A stretch of DNA of 64,000 bases from Sipunculus nudus (GCA_026874595.1 CM049309.1:75066426-75130425); one strand, 5' to 3'. Shown: positions 26,009-39,316, counted from the stretch's first letter. Made by a program: numbers and translations. Notes: generated by a model from the letters alone, not told the origin.

Positions 26009-27910
26009 ATTTACTTTTAATTAAAATCAGTGACATGAATAAAATAAATCTATGTGAAAGTCTTTGTTCGAAAACCAATATTGAAATTAGCACTGATACT
26101 GAATGTTGTTTGTATTGTTGATTCTTCTTACTGTTCTTTAGCACAGGAGCCGTCAGAGTGAAACTGATTTATTTGATAATAAGCTGACTGCTACATATAT
26201 GGAGTAACTGCCTTTCTGTTCATTGATAAGGTACATATATAGCAGAATCTTTTATTTCAAAAGCTTAAAACTGTCTTGGTCATGTATCCAGGCTGGAAGC
26301 ATGTAAACTGAAATCAGACAGAAAAGTCCGTATAACAACTCTATGATGGACATAAGTGCTAGTTCATCTACAAACTGTTAGAAACATTTTACATATCCAC
26401 CATTTCCGACAAACAGAAAAAAACATGTAACCTGAGGGAGTGTTTGTGTGCTTGCGAAAGTTGACAGGGTCCATAGTTGCAAAACGCCCTTTGCAGAACT
26501 GTGGTTTGTCTGACTTACCACCAGTTGTTAAATGGTAATATAAAATAAACATATAATAAAAATGGGTATAAACAAAATGATCAGCTTGTGAGGGGATGGG
26601 TATGCATTTTCTGGCCTATTTTTATAAAGGGAATTATCTTTAGTTAATCAGATTTCGGAATAGAGTGCCACTCTTTTTCCTTTTCCTGACATGCCATTTG
26701 CTGCAACCATAAATATCTATATAAAGAAACTCCCATGTGTTAAAATCATTACAATATTACCAGATGTTCCACATGCTTAAATAACAGATTGCCACCATGA
26801 GAACTCCAGCTGGGGCAGATACGTCAGACACATCTTTTGAGCAATTAAAAAAAAATGATTTCAGTATTAATTTTGCAGTAATTTTCTGATATTTTTTGGC
26901 TGGTTGTTTGTTTTGGTTCAAACACAAGGTTCAACATCCTACTTTCAGAATAAGGGGAATACACTTTTCAATGAGGAAAAAACTATGGTGACGGGCAAGC
27001 TGTAAAACATTGTCCTCCCCCCCCCCCCCAATATGACTGAATATGAATCCTAAATTCACACTCTGCATATAAGAACATTAATAACAGAATATGGGACCAT
27101 AGCCAAATTTATGCCAGTCTGTTCAATGCTTTTATGGTAGAGCTCAGAGTTTAATGAAAATAGACTGGTTTACTGGCCATTTTCAGGAAACCATGCAGAC
27201 ATATAGGTGATACATAAGTCTGGTTTCCTGCCTACACTTCGATTTAATGTCTGAAAATGACATGACTTACCGGTACTGATACATCTGACATTTAAGTTAC
27301 ATAGCAGCTGCCAAAATGTTACCAAAAGTCACCTGCTTGTGGCATTTTTGGGCTATTATTAATGATTTTAATTTAATAGTCCCTAACACCTATATAGTTT
27401 ACAGTTTTTCTTTAATTGTGTTGGTTGTTTATTTTGTGCATATTTTCTTAAAAATCATGTTTCCACGATTTACTTTTTAAATAGACAAGCTCTATATATC
27501 AGCAATGTCAGTAGACTTCTATGGCGATTCTGAACAGCCAGACTTTGCTTTCCCAATTATGACAAGAATAAAGATGTTGAATTTAATGAAGTCAATAATA
27601 AGTAATTTTTTTTTAGCTTTGAAAATTCGTAGGTATGAATAATTAGATTTTGAATTATGACTTAGTCATTCAAATAACTGCAGCAGCTGTCCATTCTAGA
27701 TCTATTTGTAAAATATTGCTGGACAAAGCCAGAAATCTTAAAATTAGGCTGGTGGTAGGGAATAACTACAAAAGAAATGTTTATGTTCAAATAGTAGCAA
27801 AATTTCCAAATAAATGGTGACAACCATCATTTCCCAGTAAAAATTTTATGATAATATTCATTTTTTCATCACAATTTTTCAGCGCTGTCTTAAATACGGC
27901 ATGCACTGTT
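26009..27910. other. Non-coding stretch, nothing recognised
   Basis: No exon or repeat assigned. A poly-C tract lies at 27017-27029. Confidence 0.5.
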
Positions 27911-28165
27911 ATGCAGCATTTCCATGTGCGCGTATATGTGTATGTGCCTGAAAATTGCCACAGGAGCGATTTTCATGCATAGGGTCTGCGTGAACTCAGG
28001 GATTTGGGGTAAAATGACATCATTTCACCATCTTTTTGTGGAAGGCCTGCTTGATCCACTGTACAAATATATTAGTCGGCCAGTTCATGCATATACTCAT
28101 ATACACACACATGGAAACACACCTATTTGTCACACATATACATGGAAACAGACCTTTACGCTAAC
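27911..28165. repeat. Fold-back element with TTTCCATGTG ends (copy 2)
   Basis: The left end CATTTCCATGTGCGCGTATA is matched in reverse by TATACACACACATGGAAACA near 28095-28115, with a second such end at 28136-28151. The interior words TTGCCACAGGAG, AAAATGACATCA and CTTGATCCACTG are shared with copy 1 at 19459. This supports a dispersed family. Confidence 0.65.
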
Positions 28166-28214
28166 ATCTTAATGGACTACCTTTATGTCAGAGGGGGAAA
28201 ACTGCTTCTAACTT

Positions 28215-28690
28215 TTTATACACCTGTCTAAGACGGGTGTATTGTGGTATGGACAGCATCTGTCTGTACATCTGTCACTGCAATAACTTAATGGGAATGT
28301 GGTGGATTTTCATGAAATCGCTATAAATATTTAATGAGGTCAAAGGTGAACATGTGTCTTTGTGATATTGCCATGATTACTGACCAGGAATATGATAGAC
28401 ATTGATGAAACTCACTTAAAAAATAAACCTATCTTGTATCTTGTCTATATTGGATTTTAACAAAAATCTGTGCATAATCAGTGAGGTTAAATGTCACCAG
28501 GTTTCTTTGTGGTATTGCTGTGATCAAAAGGAATTTGATGGGTTTTGATGAAATTTAGTTTGAATGTTTAACCAAGAAAATAACTCACCTGGGTTCATTT
28601 CTCTGCAAGACCTGTGCATATTTAATTAGGTCAAAGGTTATACAATGGGCATATTATGCACTCTTGTGGTGCTTTTTTTTTTTACTATAT
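28215..28690 (+). repeat. Family D repeat with ACACCTGTCT hairpin start
   Basis: It starts with ATACACCTGTCTAAGACGGGTGTAT, a short hairpin (ACACC..GGTGT), followed by diverged internal modules with GATGAAATTTAGTTTGA-like words and 'AGGTCAAAGGT' motifs. This resembles dispersed repeats I associate with bivalve genomes. The right end is uncertain. No coding capacity. Confidence 0.45.
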
Positions 28691-31195
28691 TCTTTTCAGC
28701 ATGCGCTGATTACTTCTACTTCTTAGAAAAAAATATTTTTGTTTACTTGACCTGTTAGACTGATTATCTTGGGACAAAAATATTGCTGACACCAGTGACA
28801 CTGACACCTTCAAATATTTTGCACATGTTCAGTAGATCAAGACCATGCGATTGACTGTGCTGAAACCAACCCCAGAGCCTTCACTTTGGTGTTTCTCTTC
28901 AATTATTCAATCTCTACATGAAGTCGTGCTGATGAGTGTTTCGTTGATGTACGCCTTGCTTCTTCCTTTGAAGTAAGGCCACACCAAAAGAACAATTGTT
29001 TCATCTTAATGGAGCTCCCAGACTTGTGAATTGTGAGGAGCCTTTAAAACGATTCAGTTAATCAATTCTTTAGCTTTGATTTGATACTTTATAAAATAAT
29101 TACTTGAGAAGTAACTTTCATACTTTATTTTAAATAAAAATAAATATTTCACCATAGTGGATGTTAAGTAAAATGTAAAATTTAGCAAGTAAAGGCAAAA
29201 TGTAGATTATCTCGGTCAATTTTGTTTATATGTGAGTGGATGGAACACTTTGTTGGCTAGAGTTGTTCTCTTGTAGTAGTTTTAACATTGCAGTGTGCTG
29301 TGTCAAAGTTGCTAGCTCACTGAGGGTTTTGGGGTGGTGCATGCATAAAATAATAAACTAAACAAACTGATTTGGAGGTTATGAATCGATTACAATTTAA
29401 TTGAGGGGTTGCAGTTCAATGCTTCGATTATTTTTATATTTGATACATTGTTATACCTTAAGCAGCTCCTGTTTTACACAGATCCTTATTTGTTGTTCTC
29501 TGGAATAAAACTACTGATTCCTGTGCTTACCTCAGTCTCGATCATCAGAGAAATCATTGTGTGAATTAATCATGGAAATTTTTCATTCATAAAAGTATCA
29601 ATGGAAATGGATGAAATTTTAGTTGTTAAAATGCATCATTTTTGTATCCTCCCTGCAAGATGGCAAAATTTAAGCTATTTTTTCAAGCAAAGTACTTAAA
29701 TTAAAAGAAAAATTAGCCCTCTCACTACTTACTTTTTGTTTAAACAGTCTGTAAATCAGTATATCTTTTTGATGTGGCCATAAAATATTCCCAGATCTTC
29801 TAGTCTGTCCATGGTTATGCCAACATTGCTTTCAAACACTGATGGCCTTGTGTGACTTGTGCCCGTACCTGAGTAAGATTAATTGGGCTTATATGGATAT
29901 TACGGAACATCAGTGTGATTTAAGAGCCTGTTTGTTAGAAAGGCATCTTCCAAGTAGTATCTTGTTATGTGACAAAAATTACATGAGCAGTGGCATAAAT
30001 CAGCTTTCAGTCACAGCTGAAGTACTTTTCTTGAGCTTGATGTATGACTCGCAGGAAGTTTGCTCGTGATAAATATTTAGCAGTAAGAGACAACCAAGGA
30101 CAAGCAAGGACACATGCAGTTTTGGATCCAGGTAGCTTCAATGAATAGTCCTTATCTGCTGTTTTCAGGGCCCCATGGTTGTTCTGTGTGGAAAACACAA
30201 GACCAGATAGAAAACACAAGACCAGGCCATGTTGCCTTTTAGTTGGTATATAAATAAACCAAGACTACATGATTATTATTTCATCAGAGGTATGGAAATT
30301 GCTTTGCTAGGGAAAACGGGTTATCATGTGTAATTGACAAGTGCTTTTGATCATATTACATACAGATAGACCAATAAGTTTATCTGGCTTTTTACAAATA
30401 AGGTATAATTTACAGAATGAATATCAATAGCACCCCTGTGTCTAATATTATGCAGTCTAGTTAATTTGATGGCACATATTGACCAATGGTGCCTACTCCC
30501 AGTAAAAAAACACAATAAGCAAAAAATTTATTCCCAGATTTAAAAAGAAGGAAACTTAAAGTAAAAAAAAAAATTAAATAATACCAGTTAACTAATGACA
30601 ACATTCCATGTGATACAAAAATATTGTAGATAATTATAATAGATTATTATATATGGGTGTTCTTTATGTTGACAGTTTATTTCAGATGATAATTTACCAT
30701 TAAAACTCCTTACCCCCAGTGTCCTTTCCAGGATCATAAATTATCGTCATACTTTTTCTTCATCTTCATTCACTATACAATGTCATCTACAGGCAGGTAG
30801 CTTAACAGTAAAACAAACACAAACTCATAGATAATGTAATACTAGCACATTAGCCATTCATTATTTTGCACTTGAAAACCAGCTTAGTTCAAAATATGAT
30901 AAATGGTAATGCATCGGATAAACTCATGGTATGGTTTCTAATAAGTTGTGCTGTGATAGACCCCTTTGCAAAATAATGTCAAATTTATGGGATTTATAGG
31001 AAAATATGGGACACATCTGGCATCATTCCTGACAATCTAAAACCAAAAAGGAGCTTATCCCAGGCATGGCCACAAAGAATTTACTTGACAGCAGTTGATT
31101 ACCACCATGGAGAATAATAATATAGATTACAATGCAGGATTTGTGTTCAGCTTGAAGTGATGTAATATGACTGATGAATTTCTCTTTTGTTGCAG
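28691..31195. other. Non-coding stretch upstream of the first placed TMEM65 exon
   Basis: Presumably intron of TMEM65 if the missing 5' exons lie to the left. The segment just before 31196 supplies a usable acceptor (TTTCTCTTTTGTTGCAG). No exon encoding the expected pre-TM1 region was recognised. Confidence 0.5.
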
Positions 31196-31263
31196 TGTTT
31201 GTATACAATGGACTGCCTTTCATTGGTTTTGGTCTCCTTGACAACGTTATTATGATAATTGCG
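31196..31263 (+). CDS. TMEM65: TMEM65 exon: transmembrane helix 1
   Basis: The exon begins after TTTTGTTGCAG with two bases (TG) that finish a split codon, then encodes FVYNGLPFIGFGLLDNVIMI and IA. It ends in phase 0 before GTAAGTG, a near-perfect donor. The LPFIGFG-LDN-IMI pattern is the hallmark of TM1 in TMEM65 proteins; the vertebrate version reads IPFIGFGFLDNAIMI. The entry phase requires an upstream exon ending one base into a codon. The helix is glycine-rich with one buried Asp-Asn pair. This exon is common to both isoforms and joins either 37642 or 44220, which both start in phase 0. Confidence 0.93.
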
Positions 31264-34232
31264 GTAAGTGAACAGATAATATATAATATAATCATTTATA
31301 GTGGTGAACCATGATACCATTATGATTTGAGGCTAGATGTTTTAACTGATGCAGACTTAACCTCTTGAGAAGTCCTTCAAACTCCTGTCATATTGAACAC
31401 ATGCACTGTTCTTATCAGTATCATTTTCCAGTTCATATTTTAGTTAAATTACATTAATTATTAATGACTTAGGCACTGAGAACTTATCACAATATCTGAC
31501 AGCTTTAATAATAACATTTATTAACTTCACTGACATCCTGATATCATGATATACCTTGTTTCCACAGTTTTGGTACACCAGCATGCCCTTTTATAATTAA
31601 CATATTACCTAAAGATAATGGCATCACCAGGTCTTCCTGTGTTAAGAAAATCATTTATTTTCAAGGATAACATTTATATTAATAAATCAGAAAAGAAGTA
31701 TTCATTATCATATAAAAAATATATGGGTATTGGTATGTTCAAAATAATGTGTTTGACAAATTGACAAAATCACCTTCCCTGAAAACTTTTGGGTTCTGCC
31801 GGCTTAGTCACGGAAACATGACAGAAAGTACTAACAAGTGTGGTATCATGACAAGTGCTGGTGGTCATGCGACAGATACTGATATTAAAATCTTATGATT
31901 TACCGTGATAAATTTTATATCATTATCATGATATAAAAAAATTGCCGTCTCAGACTTATATATGTATAATGGCAGTGTACAGAAAATTCAGAGAATACAC
32001 CCAGTCAAGTTTGAGTGGTCATCAGATGCTTCAGTAAGAAATTTCCCTGGTATTCCTTGTTGACAGGAAGGACTGAAATACAGGCAGGATCTGTGATCCT
32101 TAGGGATCTTGCAGATGGTAAAATGTAGAGCAAGATCTCTCATGTGGGGGGCTCAACGTAAAACACCTGCATCCTCTTGTTATTGTCTATATTCCACAGT
32201 GGTGTACCGATTGAAATATGGGAAAATTTTCATCAATTGACAGATCATTTCCAAAAAGTAAGCTGCAATTTAGGAATTAGGCACAGGCCTAATTAACTAT
32301 AGTGAAATCAAAACCATATACCTATCAGTATGTTTGAGTTATTCAATAACATCAATTTATGAGAAAACATAATTTTTACATCTCAACCCTTTTAATGAAG
32401 GCCAAGGTCACTGGTCATATGCTCTAACAACTACATTTAAAAACTGTTGATTGGTTATTAAATGCCATAAATATCCTGACAAATGTAACAATGAAAATGA
32501 GGCAGACAACTCATGAGAGATGCCATGTCATTAAGCCACAAGATTAAGAATAAACTGAAAGTTGCAAAATATAAATGTTGGTTTTTGTTATGAAACTTAA
32601 CATTTCAATTATCATTATGAAGCTTTTTCATATTAGGCCTTTAGTCCCTCATCAGCTTGAGTGTAAAACTGTGAAATAATTAATGTACAAGTTTAAGAGA
32701 CTTATTGCCAAAATTCAATGTGTACCTACTGGTGTAACAGAATCAACAGACTACAGACTATGTAAAATAAAAATTCACCCTGAGAGTTAAATTACTGCTT
32801 GTGAATTTCATCTGTAATACACAGGGCCCACCAGAACTGGATATAATGTTCTGGTGGTTTTCCCTCTAGGTCAGTGTGGCTTGTAGTCTGGTGAAGTGAC
32901 AGCTTAAATTGTTCCCACAAGGAAATAAATCAGCTTTTATATTTTCTGCTGCACAGAAAACCATGTTAAGAATGAGTCATGTAAATATTTCTGTGACATT
33001 CTTGATGTTTGTTGTAATATTTTGTTTCCAGAAAAATTAGTATGGCTGTACTGTCACATTATCTTACAATGATATCATACTTTTCTCATGACTGTACAGA
33101 ATCTAAAATATATTAGGCCATACAAAAAAAATTGTTTTACAGAATCCATTCCTGTTTTTCATGGATCACTTTTTTTGCAAATAAATACCAGGTCCTTGGT
33201 AATGTTGCTAATTTTTGCTTGTTATTACACATACTCTTTGAAATGAAATTTTCCTTGATCTTTAGGCAACATGTGTAAAGTAAAAATAATATATATATAT
33301 AGGTAGATCTATATTATCTTATCATTAGAAAATTTTCCTTTGTCATAATATCCCAGTTTTCATTTTTACTAATAGCAAGAAAAATGATATTATCAAAACT
33401 TTAAAAAAATCCATAAGAAAAAATTTCATTACCATAACAAGAAACATTTTCTTGCCCCAAGTCCTTGAAAACTTTCTTGCCATGAGATATTTTTTCTGAT
33501 AGTAAGAAATTATTGGGAGTGGAGGAAGAAAATTATTCTTTTCAAGAAAATTATTTGGCAGTGTAAATTTTAAGGCAGGAGAGGAATGGATCCCTAGGGA
33601 TTGGAGAAGTCAGTAAAATGTAGAGCTGCTTCCTTCATGGAGTTCACATACAGCCAGACAGTGATAGAAAAACTTACCCCCAAGGGTTATTTAATTCCTG
33701 TGATTGATAGCCATTGTACACAGGAACACCATCAGAATTATGGAATGTATTCGTAATTTATCCCTCCAGGCCAGTTTAGCTCGTGGTCTCATAGTAACAA
33801 CAGCCATTTTTGTTCCCACAACCATAAAAATGGCCAAAATGTCTTTTCCAGGGCAACACATATTCATTTGTCTGAATAAATTATTTGAAATTGCTTTCTG
33901 TCTGTCATTATGGTGTGTATAAATATTCACTTCAGGTTTAACAGGAAAGTAAATGGATGTACATATATTGTTATGAGTGTATGGTGTTACATATATAACA
34001 TGAAAAACACAGTTTTGTTAGCTTAAAAAATTATCTAATAATAAAATGTCAGAATTCCATCCTTGCATGTCAGAGTCCATATGACATAGATCTGCCATAT
34101 CTGCTATAATTACAAATAATGAATAGATATTGATAATAATTATTGTTCATAAAGAATGGAAAGGCGAACTGTATGTTTTGAAAATAAACATGTTATATTT
34201 CTTGGTTTTGCATATCTTATATTAGATTTAAC

Positions 34233-34289
<57 letters not shown>

Positions 34290-34937
34290 TCTTTTATTAC
34301 TAGATTCTTTGTGTTTTATATTTTAATGGCCAAACACTCATGAAAGCTCTTTAAAATTTTATTTATAAGACAAATCAATATAAGAAACATTCTGTAAAGG
34401 TTTGATGTCACAGCATTGTCAGCATCACAAGAGACTGATCATCAAGATGAGGATATCTTTCAGGGAGCCATGTTTTAGGCTATGAAAAAAAAGGTGCTAT
34501 AGAACGCTAACTATAAATAGTAAAAAGTAAACAGTTAGGATGTGCCTAACAGTATTATATAGTTACATTGTACAGTTTTGAACATGATATGTATTTTGAC
34601 ATATACATTACATTATCACTTCAAACATAACACATGGTCTTTTATTACATTAATTTGCATAACAGTCTGCACACAGGTTTATCTTTTAATCTGCTTTAAT
34701 TCCTGATATGTATCAGAAATTAAATATGTATCAAACTATATTCCTCATCCAGTGCTCTGTGGTAGAGTCATTAACTTTTATTGGACACCTATTATATTTT
34801 GAGGACCAGTTACTTTTGATTTGTTCATGTCTAGTGGGCGAGAATATTTTTTTAAAGCTCAGATATCGTATATTTTATGATGATGATATATCAGTGTATT
34901 AATACATTTTACCCCACAGTTGTGCTGCTGTATTTTA
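31264..34937. other. TMEM65 intron DNA without other assigned features
   Basis: Starts with the helix-1 exon donor. Apart from the TA microsatellite nothing is assigned. Stretches around 32040-32190/32820-32990 and 33570-33900 look faintly alike (GTAAAATGTAGAGC; TTGTTCCCACAA) and may be decayed copies of an old repeat. Confidence 0.5.
34235..34287. repeat. (TA)n microsatellite
   Basis: About 26 uninterrupted TA units within the intron between helix-1 exon and alternative exon A. A shorter (TA)9 occurs at 57342-57360. Confidence 0.95.
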
Positions 34938-37579
34938 TTAGCTCAGCTGACTATAAGTCATCTGAGCTATAGTCGTGGTCCATTGTCCGTCGTCCGTCCG
35001 TCTGTCCGTCCGTCCGTCCGTCCGTCCGTCCGTCCGTCCGTAGATGTGGCACGTTTTGAAACCGTAAGACCTAGGAATCCAAAATTCGGCATAATGTTAG
35101 ATGTCCCCAAGATCTCCTACCAAGCCGAAAACTGGGTCTTTGCAACTTTGTTCCTTTGAGAAATTAAGGAAAAACCTCAATTTTTTATTAAAAATCTATT
35201 TTCACACTTTAGGACTGCCTAATATCAAAACCACTCATCTGTTTTTCCTCATATTTACCATAAATATTCCCCTATATAGTTCCTATGTACATGCCAGAAA
35301 TTATGTCTGTATTATTTAATTTAAAAAAGTTCTGGGCCCAAACATAATGCATTTTGAAAAAAATAAGGAAAGATATTTGATCACTTAACACAAAAAATGT
35401 TAAAGCTGTGGACCTTTTTTCCAGTAATATAACTTTAATTAATCAAAATTAAATTGTATACCCAAAATTAGATGAAAATCTTTTAAATTTTTTGAAATAT
35501 TGATAAAAATAAAAAATTGGTACCTTAAATTTTGCCCAACTTTGACCATGGCACGTTTTTTTCCTGTAAGTACTGTGGATTTAATTTTTACAGCATGTTT
35601 TTGTCAGCATTTCAACTGTTAACACCAAAAATTTGAAACCAGTTGATCAAAAACTGTAGATTTTAATCAAGTTTTCAAGCACCTTGTAACATATTGTTTA
35701 CATCAAGCTAGTGTTTGCAAAAGCTCAAAAGCTCAGCTCCCCAGCTTCAGCTCTAAGTTCCTTAAATTCAGCATACAGTTAGATGTCTCCAAAATCCCCT
35801 ACCATGCCAAGAATTTGGTCACTAGGACTTAATACCTTCGAGATATTAATGAAAAACTTCATTTTTCCATTAAAAAACCCATTGTTACACTTCAAGACTG
35901 TCTAATATCAAAACCACTGATCTGACTTTAATCATAAACAATATACATATTTTTCATTCTCTATGCACATCCCAGAATGATGTCAGTATTGCGTAATTGT
36001 TTTAAGTTATGGGCCCAAACATAATGCACTTTGTAAAAAATCAAGAAATATATTTACTCCCTTAACAAGGGCATTGCTAGAGATTTTTTTGTCAGGGATG
36101 TAACATTATTTAATCAAGATTCAATTGAATACCCAAAATTAGTTCTGAATTTTTCAAATTTTATAAGTTATTAGTATAAATATAAAATTAGTACCTTAAA
36201 TTTTGCCCAACTGTGACCATGGCACGTTTGTTTCCCATGAGCACTGTTGATATAATTTTCATATCATGCACACATAAGGATTTCAGCTTTTTAGTTTAGA
36301 AAGCTGAAAGATATTGGCCAAAAATTGTAGCTTTTATTAATGTTTTTTATGAGACCCTGTCAGACTTTGGCTCTTTCCAGCCCCTCTTGAGTCACCTGTA
36401 TGTTGACCTTGTTGACCTTTCATCAAATTATGCACGCTTGAGGCGAGGCATACAGGAATCCAGGCAGCTTATGGCCAGCCACAGTTGATCCAGGTGTCCA
36501 ACCCAACTCATCTAGTAGTTTTAACCAACAACATAACAATAAACAACAAATTAATAAATTTTTATTGGTTTTTAATAACAAATTAAAGAAAAATAGAAAA
36601 GGAATTTGTTAGTTTATAATAACAGGAAATTAACTTGCAGTTACTGATGATATAAGAATCTTGTATCAATGGGTAGAATGTCACATATTCCAAATAACAC
36701 CATGCAGTCACCTATGGCATTTTTCAGTTCAATTTTAATGATAAAGAAGTAAATCATATTATTCATTACTAATCATTAGGGATAATATGAAGGAAATTAA
36801 TGATAGACAAAGATGCAGTTGATAATATTAATCTAGATTCCTACTGTGTCTAGTGTGTACATTGATGTGAAATTAGTCCAAAATGAATTTTTTACAGTTA
36901 TTTTTTAATATAAATAAAAACCATAAAACCAGGTACTTATGATCATTATTTAAATGTGTGAATTTTGTATATTCTGGATTCTCAACATCATTGTTTGGTG
37001 AAAATTGAATAAATACCAGACATGGTGCGAATACTTTGTAATTGTATTTAAATACGAATATGATTATGTACTCCATTATAAAATTTCTTGCATAAAGAAT
37101 GGGAATTCAGGTAAAAATGAAAGTATATGAATACTCGTGCAAATACTTTCAAAATGTATTCATGAATGCATTCATGAATATATTCTTTAATATTATTTTA
37201 ATAATCATATCAGTTATATTTCATTTTAAAAAATCATATGATTCTCTCATTATTTTTAATAAAAATTATATTTGGGACAATATTTGTAATTTTTTTAAAT
37301 AAATAGTTAAACTCTTATATTATATGTTCTGCTTATAAGTTATATGGCCAAGTCAAAATCTGTGTGACAATAGTACTCCAATTGTTAATAAAATAAATGA
37401 AATCAATCCTCTTCCCTGTCTCCAAAGGTACTATCAAAATCATACATAAGCTAAACAACAACAACTCATAATACAGCTTATATTTATTACCACACAAAAC
37501 CAGCATGTGCCTCATTTCTAAATAATATTTTTTTATCATATATAACAGCTGAGCGTCGTGACCCATAGGTCCCTTGTTT
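34938..37579 (+). mobile_element. Family A element, copy 2 (long subfamily)
   Basis: Starts TTAGCTCAGCTGACTATAAG with the terminal hairpin and a (CCGT)n tract at about 34990-35040. It ends CAGCTGAGCGTCGTGACCC, ATAGGTCCCTTGTTT. The body holds two diverged modules starting ATACAGTTAGATGTC-like (about 35088 and 35770), so the element grew by internal duplication. It is collinear with copy 4 at 47725 over its full 2.64 kb. There is no long open frame. It ends about 62 bp before alternative exon A. Confidence 0.85.
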
Positions 37580-37641
37580 TTGTTTTGCTGCATGATCTGT
37601 AGCTTGTGTACCCCGTCAGTAATGAAACTGTTGTCTTGTAG

Positions 37642-37696
37642 GGCGAATATATAGACGCAACAATAGGTGCAATGCTTGGAATCTCAACGATGGCAG
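37642..37696 (+). CDS. TMEM65: TMEM65 alternative exon A (mutually exclusive)
   Basis: Acceptor CTGTTGTCTTGTAG and donor GCAG-GTAGGG bound 55 nt encoding GEYIDATIGAMLGISTMA plus the first base of an alanine codon. This aligns with the vertebrate G-x-x-I-E-x-S-I-G-I-I-L-G-I-S-T-M-A segment: the loop after helix 1 and the start of helix 2. Start phase 0 and end phase 1 are the same as in exon B at 44220. At nucleotide level it matches exon B at 40 of 55 positions. Five of 18 residues differ: Tyr/Gln 3, Ala/Ser 6, Ala/Val 10, Met/Val 11, Leu/Phe 12. A family A element ends only about 62 bp upstream and a family B element begins 236 bp downstream. Confidence 0.88.
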
Positions 37697-37932
37697 GTAG
37701 GGGGCGCTAGCAGTACAGTTGCCACACCAGCTTGCTTTTTGTTTGTGTTTTCACTGTGTGCAGTGCTGCCTTGCTTTCATTTTCAGATCTTTATTGCTGT
37801 ATACTGCTGTCTTCCAGCATACGGCTTAATTTCAGCTGACTTTATTGTCGCTGCCTGACCCATTATGTATGACCTTTGACCTTTTCCATCAGGCAGTCAA
37901 TGTAGCTGACATATAACTTTGAACTTCTTTTT

Positions 37933-39270
37933 ATGCCCCCGCCACAAAGTGGCCGGGTCATATAGTTTTACCCATGTCCGTCATTCCGTCCTTCCGTCAT
38001 TCCGAAATCAAACAGTTGTACGGACTTTTTTTCGCAATGCCTGCAGATATTGGCCTAATTTTTGGTGTGTGGGCAGATATAGACCAGTTACAGATCGAGT
38101 TCGCGTTTCATCCCGATTGACCTACTTTTGACCGTTTTACGGCTCCTAAACTTAGAAAATTTCATGAAAAATAGAAATATTCATGACAGATACACATGTA
38201 CGGACTTTTTTTCGCAATGCCTGCAGATATTGGCCTGATTTTTGGTGTGTGAGCAGATATAGACCAGTTACAGATAGAGTTCGCGTTTCCTCCTGGTTGA
38301 CCTACTTTTGACCGTTTTACGGCTCCTGAACATACAAAATTTCATGAAAAATATGAAATTTCATGACAAATACACATGTACGGACTTTTTTTCGCAATGC
38401 CTGCAGATATTGGCCTGATTTTTGGTGTGTGGGCAAATATAGACCAGTTACAGATCAAGTTCACGTTTCGTCCCGGTTGACCTACTTTTGACCATTGTAC
38501 AAACATAGAAAATTTCATGAAAAATAGAAATATTCATGAAAGATACACATGTACAGACTTTTTTTCGCAATGCCTGCAGATATTGGCCTGATTTTTGGGG
38601 TGTGGGCAGATATAGACCTGTTACAGATCGAGTTCGCGTTTCGTCCTGGTTGACCTACTTTTGACCGTTTTACGGCTCCTGAACATAGAGAATTTCAGGA
38701 AAAATATGAAATATCATGACAAATACACATGTACGGACTTTTCTTCACAATACCTGCAGATATTGGCCTGATTTTTGGTGTGTGGGCAGATAATGACCAG
38801 TTACAGATCAAGTTCAGGTTTTGTCCCAGTTGACCTATTTTTGACCGTTTGACGGTGCTCTAACAAAGAAAATTTCATAAAAAGGTGCATATGTATGGAC
38901 TTTTTTTCGCAGTGCCTGCAGATACGGGCCTGATTTTTGGTGTGTAGGCAGATAATGACCAGTTACAGATCGAGTTCTTTTTTTCTCTCAGTTGACCTAC
39001 TTTTGACCATTTGACTGCTCCTGAACATAGAAAGTTTCATGAAAAATATAAATTTTCATAACAAATGCACATGTATGGACTTTTTTTCAAAATGCCTGCA
39101 TATACTGGCATGATTTTTGGTGTGTTGCTTGATAATGACCCGTTACAGATCGAGTTTGCATTTTGCCCTTATTGACCTACTTTTGACCATACGACACCTC
39201 CTGAACTTAAAAAAAATTTTCTAATTTGCCCAAGGCGGGGGCATTCGTGTCGTTCCGACACATCTAGTTT
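37933..39270 (+). mobile_element. Family B element, full length, seven 180-bp monomers
   Basis: The left end ATGCCCCCGCC is the exact inverse of GGCGGGGGCAT near the right end (about 39234-39244). A small hairpin GCCACAAAGTGGC lies inside the left end. Between them about seven monomers begin near 38020, 38200, 38380, 38554, 38734, 38897 and 39077 with CGGACTTTTTTTCGCAATGC. The first three are spaced exactly 180 bp apart. The element ends GTCGTTCCGACACATCTAG. It carries no coding frame, so it is non-autonomous or satellite-like. It sits between the two alternative exons. Confidence 0.85.
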
Positions 39271-39316
39271 TAAATGCAATAGTGTATAATTTTTTATAAA
39301 TTTCTCTGTCAGCTTT

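Noticed and set aside
32040-33900. Possible degenerate duplication (32040-32190 and 32820-32990 versus 33570-33900)
   Set aside because: Similarity is limited to scattered words; without an alignment I cannot separate an old repeat from chance.
34990-35040. CCGTCCGT tract as a CRISPR-like or coding repeat
   Set aside because: It is a tetranucleotide microsatellite internal to family A. There are no spacers, and the Arg-Pro-Ser frame is trivial.
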